Positions 42,785-52,117 are shown, counted from the stretch's first letter. The stretch is DNA of 64,000 bases from Streptomyces sp. H27-C3 (GCF_030063415.1 NZ_JASITA010000017.1:62001-126000); one strand, 5' to 3'. The notes: a model not told the origin generated them from the letters alone. Program-made: numbers and translations.

Positions 42785-45690
42785 GCGAGTGCCAGCGTCC
42801 CGGGTGCGAGGGGTCGTACGAGGACATGGGCGGCGGTGAGATGTACTGCGACACCTGCGGTCTCGCGCCGGTCGTCTCGCCGTCCGGCACGCTGTCGTCG
42901 CCGCCGACCGGCATCACGGCCGGCGGGCGCAGCGACAGGGCCAGCAGCAACAACAACTCGGGGCGCAGCAGTTCGCGTGCCTCATCGCGGGCGTCCGAGC
43001 GCTCGTCGCGCTCATCGACCTCGCGGCGTTCCGTCTCCGGGCGGCTCTCGCGCGCGCTGTCGGGCTCGGCCACGTCCCGGTCGGTTTCGGTCCGCAGCTC
43101 CGGTGCGTCGTCGAGCGCTTCGGGCCGCAGCAGGCTCGGCGCCGGGCTCGTGTCCATCCCGGACGTGCCGCGGCCCGACCCGCGCTCGGCGGTGATGGAG
43201 AACCCGGAAGTCCCCGAGCGCAAGCGGTTCTGCAGCCGCAGCGACTGCGGGGCGCCGGTGGGGCGGGCCCGCGGCGAACGGCCGGGCCGTACCGAGGGGT
43301 TCTGCACGAAATGCGGCAACCCGTACTCCTTCATCCCCAAGCTCGACACCGGCGACATCGTGCACGGCCAGTACGAGGTCTTGGGCTGCCTGGCGCACGG
43401 CGGCCTCGGCTGGGTCTATCTCGCGGTCGACCGCGCGGTGTCCGACCGCTGGGTCGTCCTCAAGGGACTGCTGGACACGGGCGACCAGGACGCGATGGCG
43501 GCGGCTATCTCGGAGCGGCGCTTCCTCGCCGAGATCGAGCACTCCAACATCGTCCGCATCTACAACTTCGTCGAGCACCTCGACCAGCGCACCGGCTCCC
43601 TCGACGGTTACATCGTCATGGAGTATGTCGGCGGCAAGTCGCTCAAGGAGATCGCCAACGAGCGGCGCAGCCCGGCGGGCAAGCGCGATCCGCTGCCGGT
43701 GGAGCAGGCCTGCGCGTACGGCATCGAGGCGCTCGAAGCGCTCGGCCACCTGCACAGCAGGAACCTTTTGTACTGCGACTTCAAGGTCGACAACGCGATC
43801 CAGCAGCAGGACCAGCTGAAGCTCATCGACATGGGCGCGGTCCGCAGGATGGACGACGACGAGAGCGCGATCTACGGGACGGTGGGCTATCAGGGCCCCG
43901 AGGTCGCCGAGGTCGGGCCGTCCGTCGCCTCCGACCTGTACACGGTGGCGCGCACGCTGGCCGTGCTGACCTTCGACTTCCAGGGCTACACGAATGTCTT
44001 CGTGGACAGCCTGCCCGACCCCGACAACATCGAGGTCTTCCGTACGTACGAGTCCTTCTACCGCCTGCTGGTCCGGGCCACCGACCCGGATCCGGGTCGG
44101 CGGTTCGCCTCGGCGACGGAGATGGCGGAGCAGCTGACGGGCGTCCTGCGGGAGGTCGTGGCGATCCAGACGGGCCGGGCCCGGCCCGCGCTCTCGACGC
44201 TGTTCGGCCCGGAGCTGCGGGTGACGGACGCGCGGCTGTTCGCCGAGCTGACCGGCGACGCGTCACAGCTCGGCGGCCGATCCGTGCCGCTCTCCCGCCG
44301 CGCCCGCCGCGCCGGGGGCCGCGTCGTGATCCCCGCCCAGCCGGGCGCCACCCCTTCGGGTGCTCCCGGCGCGGCGAACTTCCCGGCGCAGGGCGCGGGT
44401 GCGCCCGGCGGAGTCGGGGGGTACGGAGCGGTGGGCGCGGGGATGTACGGCGCGGGCAATGGCGCGGCCGCGCCCGACGGGCAGGCGGGCCATGCGCTGC
44501 CCGGCGCGCAGTCGGCCGGTGCGGGTCCCGGTGGACCTGCGGGGCCCGGCAGTGCGGGCTTCGGCGGGGCCGCGGCGCAGCTCGGCGGTACGGGCGCGGC
44601 CGGGCAGCAGCCCGGCCACCCGGGCTCCGGTGGAGGCGCCCTCGCGGTGGCCCCCCACGCTCATGTCTCCCCTTCCGTGGCCGTCGCCGGGGCTGCCGCG
44701 CCGGCCGGTGCCTTCGCGCCGCCCGGGACCCCGCCCGGCTCGGCCAACGGCGCCGGGGTGCCGTTCCTCTCGGCCCTCGATCCGCGCGCCACCGCGCTCG
44801 CACTGCCCGTGCCGCGCGTCGACCCGAACGACCCCAACGCCGGTTTCCTGGCCGGTCTGATGGCTTCCGCGCCCGCCGAGCTGATCGCCGCCCTCCAGTC
44901 CGCCCCCGGCGACTCCGTCGAGCGCCGGCTGCGCGAGCTGCGCGCCCGGCTGGAGATGAACGAGCCCGCCACCGCCGCGGAGGCGCTGACGGCCCTGGAA
45001 GCGCGGCACCCGGACGACTGGCGGGTCGTCTGGTACCGCGGTATCGCCTCCCTCACCACCGGCGAAAACGAGATCGCGGCGCTCTCCTTCGACGCGATCT
45101 ACGACGCGTTCCCCGGCGAGGCCGCGCCCAAGCTCGCCCTCGCGGTGTGCGCAGAGGTCCTCGGCCAGCTCGACAACGCGGCGGAGTACTACCGCCTGGT
45201 GTGGACGACCGACCCGAGTTACGTCAGCGCGGCCTTCGGCCTCGCCCGCGTCCAGCTCGCTGCGGGCGACAGGCCCGGCGCCGTACGCTCGCTGGAATCC
45301 GTGCCCGAGGCATCGATCCACTACACGGCGGCGCGGGTCGCCGCCGTGCGGGCGCGGCTGCGCAGACGCGCCGCGAGCGACCCGCTGAGCGACGATCTGA
45401 TGGCCGCCGCGGCCCAGGTGGAGGCCCTGCGGAGCTTCGGCCTGGATGCCGTACGCCGCGAGCGGCTTTCCACCGAAGTCCTCGGCACCGCCCTCGACTG
45501 GGTACTCTCCGGTGGGCACGGGGCGCGCCCCGTGCGGTCCGCGCTGCTCGGCAGCCAACTGGACGAGCGCGGCCTGCGCTTCGGGCTGGAACGCTCGTAC
45601 CGGGTGCTTGCCCGGCTCGCGCAGCGCGGGGATGAAAGGATCGACCTGGTGGAACGGGCCAACCGTTTCCGCCCCCGGACCTGGGTGTGA
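42781..45690 (+). CDS. pknG: PknG-like serine/threonine protein kinase with zinc ribbons and TPR domain
   Basis: A 969-residue cytoplasmic kinase. Order: N-terminal zinc ribbon (CQRPGC and CDTC, residues 4-25); Ser/Gly-rich linker; rubredoxin-like CxxxxC...CTKCG (about 145-180); kinase domain (about 195-470) with GGLGWVYLAV, Lys228 in VVLKGL, catalytic Asp333 in LLYCDFKVDN and DMG (Asp350) in place of DFG; PknG-type joining segment (VAIQTGRARPALSTLFGPELRVTD); a long Ala/Gly/Pro linker (about 515-680); C-terminal TPR-like helices. Mycobacterial PknG has 750 residues; the two linkers explain the extra length. In mycobacteria and corynebacteria PknG phosphorylates OdhI/GarA to control 2-oxoglutarate dehydrogenase. 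ATG 42781 overlaps the previous stop. Confidence 0.93.
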   Translation: MSECQRPGCEGSYEDMGGGEMYCDTCGLAPVVSPSGTLSSPPTGITAGGRSDRASSNNNSGRSSSRASSRASERSSRSSTSRRSVSGRLSRALSGSATSRSVSVRSSGASSSASGRSRLGAGLVSIPDVPRPDPRSAVMENPEVPERKRFCSRSDCGAPVGRARGERPGRTEGFCTKCGNPYSFIPKLDTGDIVHGQYEVLGCLAHGGLGWVYLAVDRAVSDRWVVLKGLLDTGDQDAMAAAISERRFLAEIEHSNIVRIYNFVEHLDQRTGSLDGYIVMEYVGGKSLKEIANERRSPAGKRDPLPVEQACAYGIEALEALGHLHSRNLLYCDFKVDNAIQQQDQLKLIDMGAVRRMDDDESAIYGTVGYQGPEVAEVGPSVASDLYTVARTLAVLTFDFQGYTNVFVDSLPDPDNIEVFRTYESFYRLLVRATDPDPGRRFASATEMAEQLTGVLREVVAIQTGRARPALSTLFGPELRVTDARLFAELTGDASQLGGRSVPLSRRARRAGGRVVIPAQPGATPSGAPGAANFPAQGAGAPGGVGGYGAVGAGMYGAGNGAAAPDGQAGHALPGAQSAGAGPGGPAGPGSAGFGGAAAQLGGTGAAGQQPGHPGSGGGALAVAPHAHVSPSVAVAGAAAPAGAFAPPGTPPGSANGAGVPFLSALDPRATALALPVPRVDPNDPNAGFLAGLMASAPAELIAALQSAPGDSVERRLRELRARLEMNEPATAAEALTALEARHPDDWRVVWYRGIASLTTGENEIAALSFDAIYDAFPGEAAPKLALAVCAEVLGQLDNAAEYYRLVWTTDPSYVSAAFGLARVQLAAGDRPGAVRSLESVPEASIHYTAARVAAVRARLRRRAASDPLSDDLMAAAAQVEALRSFGLDAVRRERLSTEVLGTALDWVLSGGHGARPVRSALLGSQLDERGLRFGLERSYRVLARLAQRGDERIDLVERANRFRPRTWV

Positions 45691-46976
45691 TGATGTCGCA
45701 GATGCACCAGCTGTCCGCCTGCCCCTGCTGCGAGGAGCCGCTGGATACGGGTGACTTGTTCTGCGGGGCGTGCGGGTACGACCTGTCGGCCGTCCCACAG
45801 CCGCCGGACGACCACCCGACGGTGGCCATCGCGGTGGCGCCGCGCGCCGCCTCGGCGGGCAGCTCCGACGCGGGTCAGGAGCGCGGCGATCCGTCGCACG
45901 AGGCGACCGCGGCCGTGCGGTTCGACGCCCCGCCCTCCCCCGGCACCCCGGACGACGACTTCGCGCTCGCCTCTCCCGACGCCGCGCCGGCCGCCGACCC
46001 CCGGTCCCCCGAGCACGAGGCGACCCCGCCGGCCGGCACGCCCCTGGGCGGCAAGGCCTGTGTGGCCTGCCGGGCGGGCAGGATCGACGAGGACGGCTAC
46101 TGCGAGAACTGCGGCCACGCCCAGCCCCGCGAGCGCGATCACATGGAGCAGGAGCTGGACGCGGTGGCGGCGGTCAGCGACCGCGGTCTGCGCCACCACC
46201 GCAACGAGGACGCGTTCGCGCTCTCGACGACGGCGCTGCCCGACGGTTCGCCCGCGGTCGTGGCGATCGTCTGCGACGGCGTGTCGTCGGCGACCCGCCC
46301 CGACGAGGCGTCGGCAGCCGCCGCGAGCACAGCCAACGAGGCCCTGCTGGAGTCCCTGCCGCGCGGCACGCACCCGCAGCAGGCGATGCACGAGGCGATC
46401 GTCGCGGCGGCCGAGTCCGTCAACTCCCTGGCCAACGAACCGGGTCAGGCCATGGAGCACGATCCGCACCGTAATTCGCCCGCCTGCACCCTGGTCGGCG
46501 CGATCGTCGCGAGAGGCCTGCTCGTCGTCGGCTGGGTCGGCGACAGCCGCGTCTACTGGGTGCCCGACGACCGCACGGCGCCGCCCGCCCGGCTCACCGA
46601 GGACGACTCCTGGGCGGCCCAGATGGTGGCGGCCGGCCTGATGAACGAGGCGGAGGCGTACGCCGACGACCGTGCCCACGCCATCACGGGATGGCTCGGC
46701 GCCGACGCGTACGAACTGGAGCCGCACACAGCTTCCTTCAAGCCGGACCGCCCCGGTGTAGTGGTGGTGTGCACCGACGGACTGTGGAACTACTCGGAGG
46801 CGGCGCAGGAAATGGCGCAGGTCGCACCGGCGGACGCCGCCGAGCGGCCGCTGCACTGCGCCCAGGTGCTGGTGGGGCACGCCCTCGACGGCGGGGGCCA
46901 CGACAACGTAACAGTGGCCGTGCTGCCGTTCCGGGTACCGCCTCAAGGGGCAGGATCGGCCTACGGCACGGCGTAG
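45690..46976 (+). CDS. PP2C-type protein phosphatase with two zinc ribbons
   Basis: A 428-residue protein. Two N-terminal Cys4 ribbons (CPCCEE...CGACGYDL and CVACRAG...CENCGHAQ), acidic/Pro linker, then a PPM phosphatase: SDRGLRHHRNEDAFAL, VAIVCDGVSSATRPDEAS, LVVGWVGDSRVYWV, GVVVVCTDGLWN, GGHDNVTVAVL, so all metal-binding aspartates are present. The start (ATG 45690) shares its first base with the kinase stop; a GTG at 45687 is possible. It should reverse the action of the adjacent kinase. Confidence 0.92.
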   Translation: MMSQMHQLSACPCCEEPLDTGDLFCGACGYDLSAVPQPPDDHPTVAIAVAPRAASAGSSDAGQERGDPSHEATAAVRFDAPPSPGTPDDDFALASPDAAPAADPRSPEHEATPPAGTPLGGKACVACRAGRIDEDGYCENCGHAQPRERDHMEQELDAVAAVSDRGLRHHRNEDAFALSTTALPDGSPAVVAIVCDGVSSATRPDEASAAAASTANEALLESLPRGTHPQQAMHEAIVAAAESVNSLANEPGQAMEHDPHRNSPACTLVGAIVARGLLVVGWVGDSRVYWVPDDRTAPPARLTEDDSWAAQMVAAGLMNEAEAYADDRAHAITGWLGADAYELEPHTASFKPDRPGVVVVCTDGLWNYSEAAQEMAQVAPADAAERPLHCAQVLVGHALDGGGHDNVTVAVLPFRVPPQGAGSAYGTA

Positions 46977-47021
46977 GACCCCTGTTCCTTCCCGCTGCTT
47001 CACCTCTTCATCGCCTTCACC

Positions 47022-47051
47022 ACTTGTCACGTGGAGACTTGTCACGTGGAG
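47022..47051 (+). repeat. 15-bp tandem duplication before the VWA gene
   Basis: ACTTGTCACGTGGAG occurs twice head to tail (47022-47036, 47037-47051), each unit carrying the palindrome CACGTG. The second unit ends four bases before the AAGGAG ribosome site of the VWA gene. Confidence 0.85.
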
Positions 47052-47069
47052 CCTCAAGGAGCCGATTCG

Positions 47070-48428
47070 ATGGCCAACTTCTCCAAGTCCCGTGTGCCGC
47101 AATTCTCCGTCGAGGTCTATCAGAACGAATACCTTCCGGAGGGCGGTCGTGAGGTCAACGCGATTGTCACGGTGACCTCCACCGGCGGCGGTACGAGCGG
47201 CAGTTCACGGCTGGCCGGGGCCGGGGTCTCGCCCGCGTTCATACCCGGGCAGGCGCCTGCAGCCGCTGTTGTGATCATGGTTGACTGCTCAGGTTCGATG
47301 GACTATCCGCCGACGAAGATGCGCAACGCGCGGGACGCGACGGCCGCCGCGATCGACACCCTGCGCGACGGCGTCGCCTTCGCGGTGATCGGCGGTACGC
47401 ACATCGCCAAGGAGGTCTACCCGGGCAATGGCGCTCTCGCGCTGGCGGACAGCCGCACCAGGGCCCAGGCCAAGGAGTCCCTGCGCAAGCTCAGCGCGGG
47501 CGGCGGCACGGCGATCGGCACCTGGCTCCAACTGGCGGACCGGCTGCTCGGCTCGGCCGAAGTCGCCATCAGGCACGGCATCGTGCTGACCGACGGACGC
47601 AACGAGCACGAGTCCCCGGAGGATCTGCGGGCCGCGCTCGACTCCTGCGTCGGCCGCTTCACTTGCGACGCCCGTGGCGTCGGCACGGACTGGGAGGTCA
47701 AGGAGGTCACCGGCATCGCCTCGGCGCTCCTGGGCACGGCCGACATCGTCGCCGATCCGGGCGGCCTGTCCGCCGACTTCACGCAGATGATGGAGGAGGC
47801 GATGGGCAAGGAGGTCGCGGACGTCGCACTGCGGCTGTGGACGCCCGTCGGCGTGGAGATCAAGTTCGTCAAGCAGGTCGCGCCCGCGGTCGAGGAGTTG
47901 ACCGGGCGGCGCACCGAGGTGGGCCCGCGCGCCGGGGACTACCCGACGGGCTCCTGGGGCGACGAGTCCCGCGACTACCACGTGTGCGTGCAGGTGCCCG
48001 AGGCCGGCATCGGCCGGGAGATGCTGGCGGCCCGGGTCTCGCTCGTCCTGCCGACGGTGGGCGAAGGTACGCCGCAGACGCTTTCGCAGGGTCTCGTACG
48101 AGCCGTGTGGACGGACGACATGGTGGCCTCCACGTCCATCAATCCTCAGGTCGCGCACTACACGGGTCAGGCCGAACTGGCACAAGTCATCCAGCAGGGG
48201 CTGGATGCGCGCAAGTCGGGCGACTACGACGGTGCGACCGCGAAACTCGGCCGTGCGGTACAGCTGGCGGCGGCGTCGGGGAACGCGGACACCGCGAAAC
48301 TGCTTTCGAAGGTGGTGGACGTCGTCGATGAGGCGACGGGTACTGTGCGACTGAAGGCGAAAGTCGCGGATGCGGACGAGATGACCCTCGAAACACGCTC
48401 CACGAAGACAGTTCGCGTCAAGAAGTAA
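47070..48428 (+). CDS. von Willebrand factor A-domain protein (TerY-like)
   Basis: A 452-residue protein. VWA domain (about 65-260) with an intact MIDAS: DCSGSM (Asp72), downstream Thr in GGGTAIGTWL and Asp in IVLTDGRNEHE. A second beta-rich domain (about 270-380: LRLWTPVGVEIKFVKQVAP to VSLVLPTVGEGT) follows, then a helical tail with KLGRAVQLAAASGN. No signal peptide. Ribosome site AAGGAG before ATG 47070. The kinase, PP2C and VWA set matches the TerY-P triad described in tellurite/stress gene neighbourhoods. Confidence 0.88.
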   Translation: MANFSKSRVPQFSVEVYQNEYLPEGGREVNAIVTVTSTGGGTSGSSRLAGAGVSPAFIPGQAPAAAVVIMVDCSGSMDYPPTKMRNARDATAAAIDTLRDGVAFAVIGGTHIAKEVYPGNGALALADSRTRAQAKESLRKLSAGGGTAIGTWLQLADRLLGSAEVAIRHGIVLTDGRNEHESPEDLRAALDSCVGRFTCDARGVGTDWEVKEVTGIASALLGTADIVADPGGLSADFTQMMEEAMGKEVADVALRLWTPVGVEIKFVKQVAPAVEELTGRRTEVGPRAGDYPTGSWGDESRDYHVCVQVPEAGIGREMLAARVSLVLPTVGEGTPQTLSQGLVRAVWTDDMVASTSINPQVAHYTGQAELAQVIQQGLDARKSGDYDGATAKLGRAVQLAAASGNADTAKLLSKVVDVVDEATGTVRLKAKVADADEMTLETRSTKTVRVKK

Positions 48429-48519
48429 CGCAGAGCAACCCAAGAAGTAATTCAAGAAATACGTGAAGTAAGTACCGATTTACGGCCTCCGGGCCGGACT
48501 GAGAGGGGGAAGCGCCGAC

Positions 48520-49716
48520 ATGCCGACCTGCCCGAACGGACACCAGTCGGGTTCCGACGACTGGTGCGAGGTCTGCGGCCATCGCATGGCCGGCGCCGTG
48601 CCGCCGCCTCCTCCGCCCCCGCCACCCGCTCCCGGTTACGGATACCCGCCGCAGGGCCAGGACGCCTACGCACAGGGATCCGACCCCTTCGCGCGCGGTT
48701 CCGACGCCACCCAGCAGGCGGAGCTCTGCCCGCAGTGCCGCACCCCGCGTGAGGCCATGGCTCCCTACTGCGAGGAGTGCCGGTGGAACTTCCTCACCAG
48801 TACGGCGACCTCGTACACGCCGGTCGCCCCGCACAACGCGGGCCCCGGCTCAGCGCCTGCCCCCGACTCCGGCCCCGGCCCCGGTCTCAATCTGCCGCCC
48901 GGGTTCCAGTCGCCGCAGCAGGGGCCGCCGCCGACTCCTCGTGACCCGTTCGACTACCAGGGCTCACGCCCGTCGCAGATGAACCGGTCGGCGGAGCCGA
49001 TCGCGCCCGAGAACCAGGGGCAGCAGGCACCGCCCCACCCCTTCCAGCAGCAGCCCGGCCCGCCGCCTCCGCCCCAGGCGTTCCAGCAGCCGGGCCCGCC
49101 CGCACCGCCCCAGGCGTTCCAGCAGCCGCAGGCGCCCCAGCGGCAGGGGAATGCCGAGGACGACTGGATGCTGCCCCCGCCGTCGCAGCAGCAGCAGGCG
49201 CAACAAGCACAGGCACAGGCCCAGGCACAGCAAGCACAACAGGCACATCAGCAGCACCAGGGGCACCAGCAGGCACCCCCGCAGCAGTACCAGCCCCCCA
49301 GCGCCGCGCCCACGAGCTGGACCGCAACGGTGGGCCCGGACCGTGACTACTTCATGGCGATGATGCGGCGCAGCGGCCCGGACGCGGCGGGGCTCAACCT
49401 GCCCGCCTACTCGCCCGAGCAGCGGCGCCCGCTCACCGGCAACCAGATCACCATCGGGCGCCGCCGCCACAGCACCGGCGAGGCCCCGGACATCGATCTG
49501 TCCGTACCGCCGGAGGACCCGGGCGTCTCGCACCAGCACGCGGTCCTGGTCCAGCAGCCCGACGGCAGCTGGGCCGTGGTCGACCAGAACTCGACCAACG
49601 GCACCACGGTCAACGGCGCGGAGGACCCCATCCAGCCCTACGTGCCGATCCCGCTCCAGGACGGCGACCGGGTCCATGTCGGCGCCTGGACGACGATCAC
49701 GGTACGCCGGGCCTGA
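48520..49716 (+). CDS. FHA-domain phosphothreonine-binding protein with zinc ribbons
   Basis: A 398-residue protein. Two Cys4 zinc ribbons (CPNGHQ...CEVCGHRM and CPQCRT...CEECRWNF, within the first 90 residues), a 200-residue Pro/Gln-rich disordered linker with poly-Pro, and a C-terminal FHA domain (about 308-398): ITIGRRRHS, DIDLSVPPEDPGVSHQHAVL, STNGTTVNG, LQDGDRVHVG. FHA domains read phosphothreonine, so it is the likely effector of the cluster kinase. Start ATG 48520 with GAGGGGGAAG. Confidence 0.9.
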   Translation: MPTCPNGHQSGSDDWCEVCGHRMAGAVPPPPPPPPPAPGYGYPPQGQDAYAQGSDPFARGSDATQQAELCPQCRTPREAMAPYCEECRWNFLTSTATSYTPVAPHNAGPGSAPAPDSGPGPGLNLPPGFQSPQQGPPPTPRDPFDYQGSRPSQMNRSAEPIAPENQGQQAPPHPFQQQPGPPPPPQAFQQPGPPAPPQAFQQPQAPQRQGNAEDDWMLPPPSQQQQAQQAQAQAQAQQAQQAHQQHQGHQQAPPQQYQPPSAAPTSWTATVGPDRDYFMAMMRRSGPDAAGLNLPAYSPEQRRPLTGNQITIGRRRHSTGEAPDIDLSVPPEDPGVSHQHAVLVQQPDGSWAVVDQNSTNGTTVNGAEDPIQPYVPIPLQDGDRVHVGAWTTITVRRA

Positions 49717-49780
49717 GGATCGAGGGGCCTGAGGGTCGAGAGGCCTGGCCCGAGGAGCTAGGGGCCTGGGCGGTCAGAGG

Positions 49781-50743
49781 TCAGCGGCCGGCCAGGGGCC
49801 AGGCGTACGGCCCCTGCGGGTCGTCAAGCCAGGCCCACTCGCTGTCCGCGGTGATCGTGACGCCGAAGCGCTCACGCTCCGGCCGCCTCTCGCGGTGCCA
49901 GAGCGCGAGCGCGTCGTGCGGGTCCAGACCGCCCGCGGTCAGGCCGAGCAGGAACCGGAAGAGCTCGTTCTCCAGCACGTGGCGCGGCAGACCGCCCGTG
50001 TTCCTCGGCAGGGGCGCCGCCGGGCCGCCGCGCAGCGGGACGAAGTACGCGGAGGTGTGCAGGAAGTGCCCCTCCGCGTGCGTGGCGTCGCGAACCTCCA
50101 GTGAGATCAGTCCGGTCGACAGCGGCGCCAGGATCCGGGCCCCCGGCCGGCACTGGGCCAGCCAGTCGCGCGGCACGGACGGCAGGGCGCACGTCGCGAT
50201 GATCCGGTCGAAGGGGGCGTGGGCCGGGCAGCCGCGCGCCCCGTCTCCGGTGACCACCGCGGGGTGGCGACCGGCCGCTGTCAGATGGGTCCGCGCCGAC
50301 TCGGTGATCTCCGGGTCGAGGTCGACGGTGGTCACCAGGTCGTCCCCGAGCCGGTGTGCGAGGAGGGCGGCGTTGTAGCCGGTGCCCGCGCCGATCTCCA
50401 GTACGGCGTGCCCGTCCCGTATCTCCAGCTCCGCCAGCATCCTGGCCATCAGCGAGGGCTGGCTACTGGAAGAGACCAGGTCGCCGTCGCGCATGCGAGT
50501 GGCGAGCGGCTGGTCCGCGTAGACCCCTTCCAGCCAGCGCACCCGCCGTGCCGGATCGGGGTCCTCGCCCCACAGCCGCTCGAAGCCGCCGGGCCGGCCG
50601 ACGAAGTAGTACGGCACGAACAGATGCCGCGGGATCTCGGCGAAGGCCGCCCGCCAGGCGGGATCTGCCAAGGCCCCGGTCGCCTCGACCGCACGCACCA
50701 GCTCTGCGCGGGCCTCGGCATACATATCCACGTGTGCGCCCAT
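49781..50743 (-). CDS. PCMT-like methyltransferase
   Basis: A 320-residue SAM-dependent methyltransferase of the protein-L-isoaspartate O-methyltransferase group: FAEIPRHLFVP near the N terminus, YADQPLATRMRDGDLVSSSSQPSLMARML, SAM loop VLEIGAGTGYNAALLAHRLG, VVTGDGARGCPAHAPFDRIIATCALPSVP. The C-terminal 100 residues are an extension seen in actinobacterial homologues, some of which act on RiPP precursors or on proteins. No RiPP genes are nearby, so protein repair is the default reading. Divergent from the truncated haemoglobin gene. Confidence 0.85.
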   Translation of the reverse strand: MGAHVDMYAEARAELVRAVEATGALADPAWRAAFAEIPRHLFVPYYFVGRPGGFERLWGEDPDPARRVRWLEGVYADQPLATRMRDGDLVSSSSQPSLMARMLAELEIRDGHAVLEIGAGTGYNAALLAHRLGDDLVTTVDLDPEITESARTHLTAAGRHPAVVTGDGARGCPAHAPFDRIIATCALPSVPRDWLAQCRPGARILAPLSTGLISLEVRDATHAEGHFLHTSAYFVPLRGGPAAPLPRNTGGLPRHVLENELFRFLLGLTAGGLDPHDALALWHRERRPERERFGVTITADSEWAWLDDPQGPYAWPLAGR

Positions 50744-50851
50744 ACGCCCACTGTCGCGCAGCGGGGCGCGGGAGGCGAGTGCCGGCCATGCTCCGGCGGC
50801 CGTGGTCCTGGGGCCGAAGTCCTAGGTCGCGCAGTCTGAGACGATGGACGG

Positions 50852-51256
50852 GTGAACGAGATTCCGCGCGGCACGCTTCAGGAGCAGACCTTCTACGAGC
50901 AGGTCGGCGGCGAGGAGACCTTCCGGCGCCTGGTCCACCGCTTCTACCAGGGGGTCGCGGACGATCCGCTGCTGCGACCGATGTACCCGGAGGAGGATCT
51001 GGGCCCCGCCGAGGAGCGGCTGGTCCTGTTCCTGATGCAGTACTGGGGCGGCCCGCGCACCTACAGCGACGAACGCGGCCACCCCCGTCTGCGCATGCGG
51101 CACGCCCCGTTCGCGGTCGACAAGGCGGCGCACGACGCATGGCTGAAGCACATGAGGGTGGCCGTCGATGAGCTCGGCCTCTCCGAGGAGCACCGGCTCC
51201 AGCTGTGGAACTACCTGACGTACGCGGCCGCGTCGATGGTGAACACGACGGGCTGA
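50852..51256 (+). CDS. glbO: Group II truncated haemoglobin (GlbO-like)
   Basis: A 134-residue haem protein. FYEQVGGEETFRRLVHRFYQGVADDPLLRPMYPEEDLGPAEERLVLFLMQYWGGPRTYSDERGHPRLRMRHAPF contains the trHb glycine motifs, Tyr and Trp of the group II distal site, and the proximal His in RMRHAPF. GTG 50852 start. Binds oxygen or NO; in mycobacteria linked to oxygen or NO handling. Confidence 0.95.
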   Translation: MNEIPRGTLQEQTFYEQVGGEETFRRLVHRFYQGVADDPLLRPMYPEEDLGPAEERLVLFLMQYWGGPRTYSDERGHPRLRMRHAPFAVDKAAHDAWLKHMRVAVDELGLSEEHRLQLWNYLTYAAASMVNTTG

Positions 51257-51310
51257 ACGCCGGCCCGTATCCGGTTGGCGCCCGCCCGGCGTGCGTTCAG
51301 TCCGTCCGGC

Positions 51311-51342
51311 CTGCGGCCCACCCGGCCTGCGGCCCACCCGGC
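51311..51342. repeat. 16-bp tandem duplication after glbO
   Basis: CTGCGGCCCACCCGGC occurs twice without a gap (51311-51326, 51327-51342) in the GC-rich gap between convergent genes, with looser CGTCCGGC copies on either side. Confidence 0.75.
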
Positions 51343-51400
51343 CGGCGTCCCGCCCGTCCGGCATGTGAGGACGAGCCCGCCGGGCGGACCCGGCGGGGAC

Positions 51401-52117
51401 TCAGACCGGCGCCACCGTGAGCGCGCCAAGCCCCGTCCTGCGCAGGGCAATTGACCCGTACGCCGTACGAAGCCGAAGCCAGGACCCGGCCGCGAGCAGC
51501 GTCAGCGCCTCGCCCGCGCCGGGCTCACCCAGGAGCGCGCCCGAGGCCCGTACAGGCACCGGCCGCAGGAACCCGAGCGACTGAGCCGCATGCACCGCAC
51601 GCAGCGGCAGCCCGGTGCTCCCCAGGGTCCGGGACCAGATGTCGCGACCGATCCGGTCGCGCTCCTCCCGGGTCCGCCGGTCCGGCTCCAACGCCTCGTC
51701 CCGCGCCCGGAATTCAGCCACGGCGGCGGCCACCGCGCCACGCACCGCTTGGTAATCCGGCAGCCCGGGCACCTGCCGCCACCCACCGCGCGGCGGCAGC
51801 ACGCCCGCCCAGGGCGGCCCGGTGACGGCGTCCGGAACGACCGCCGTCCCCGCCGACTCGTCGATTTCTTCGAGCAGTTGCCCGGCCGAGACGGTGGCGT
51901 CGAGTTCGGCGGGCATCGCCAGCCGGGCCGTACGAATGGCCAGCACCTCGAAGGACGGCGGCCGGCCGAAGACCGCCAGCGCCCCGCCGACCGCCTGGAG
52001 GCGAACCGCCGCGGCCCGGTCGTAGTGGATCAACCGCCCGAGGAACGCCGCGAGATCCGTCGCCTCGCCGGCGTCGGCGAGAGCGAGAGTCACGCGGCCG
52101 GAGTGCTGTGCCGTCAT
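51401..52117 (-). CDS. Conserved Streptomyces protein of unknown function
   Basis: A 238-residue soluble protein, Ala/Leu/Arg-rich, without a domain I recognise. Features: N-terminal VTLALADAGEATDLAAFLGRLIHYDRAAAVRLQAVGGALAVFGRPP and a C-terminal LGFLRPVPVRASG...WLRLRTAYGSIALRR. ATG 52117 overlaps the stop of the thioesterase gene (ATGA), so it is the third gene of the ettA operon and probably co-translated. Confidence 0.75.
   Translation of the reverse strand: MTAQHSGRVTLALADAGEATDLAAFLGRLIHYDRAAAVRLQAVGGALAVFGRPPSFEVLAIRTARLAMPAELDATVSAGQLLEEIDESAGTAVVPDAVTGPPWAGVLPPRGGWRQVPGLPDYQAVRGAVAAAVAEFRARDEALEPDRRTREERDRIGRDIWSRTLGSTGLPLRAVHAAQSLGFLRPVPVRASGALLGEPGAGEALTLLAAGSWLRLRTAYGSIALRRTGLGALTVAPV

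Noticed and set aside
49781..50743. RiPP-tailoring O-methyltransferase
   Set aside because: The PCMT-like fold fits, but no precursor or other tailoring genes lie nearby; the neighbour is a truncated haemoglobin gene.
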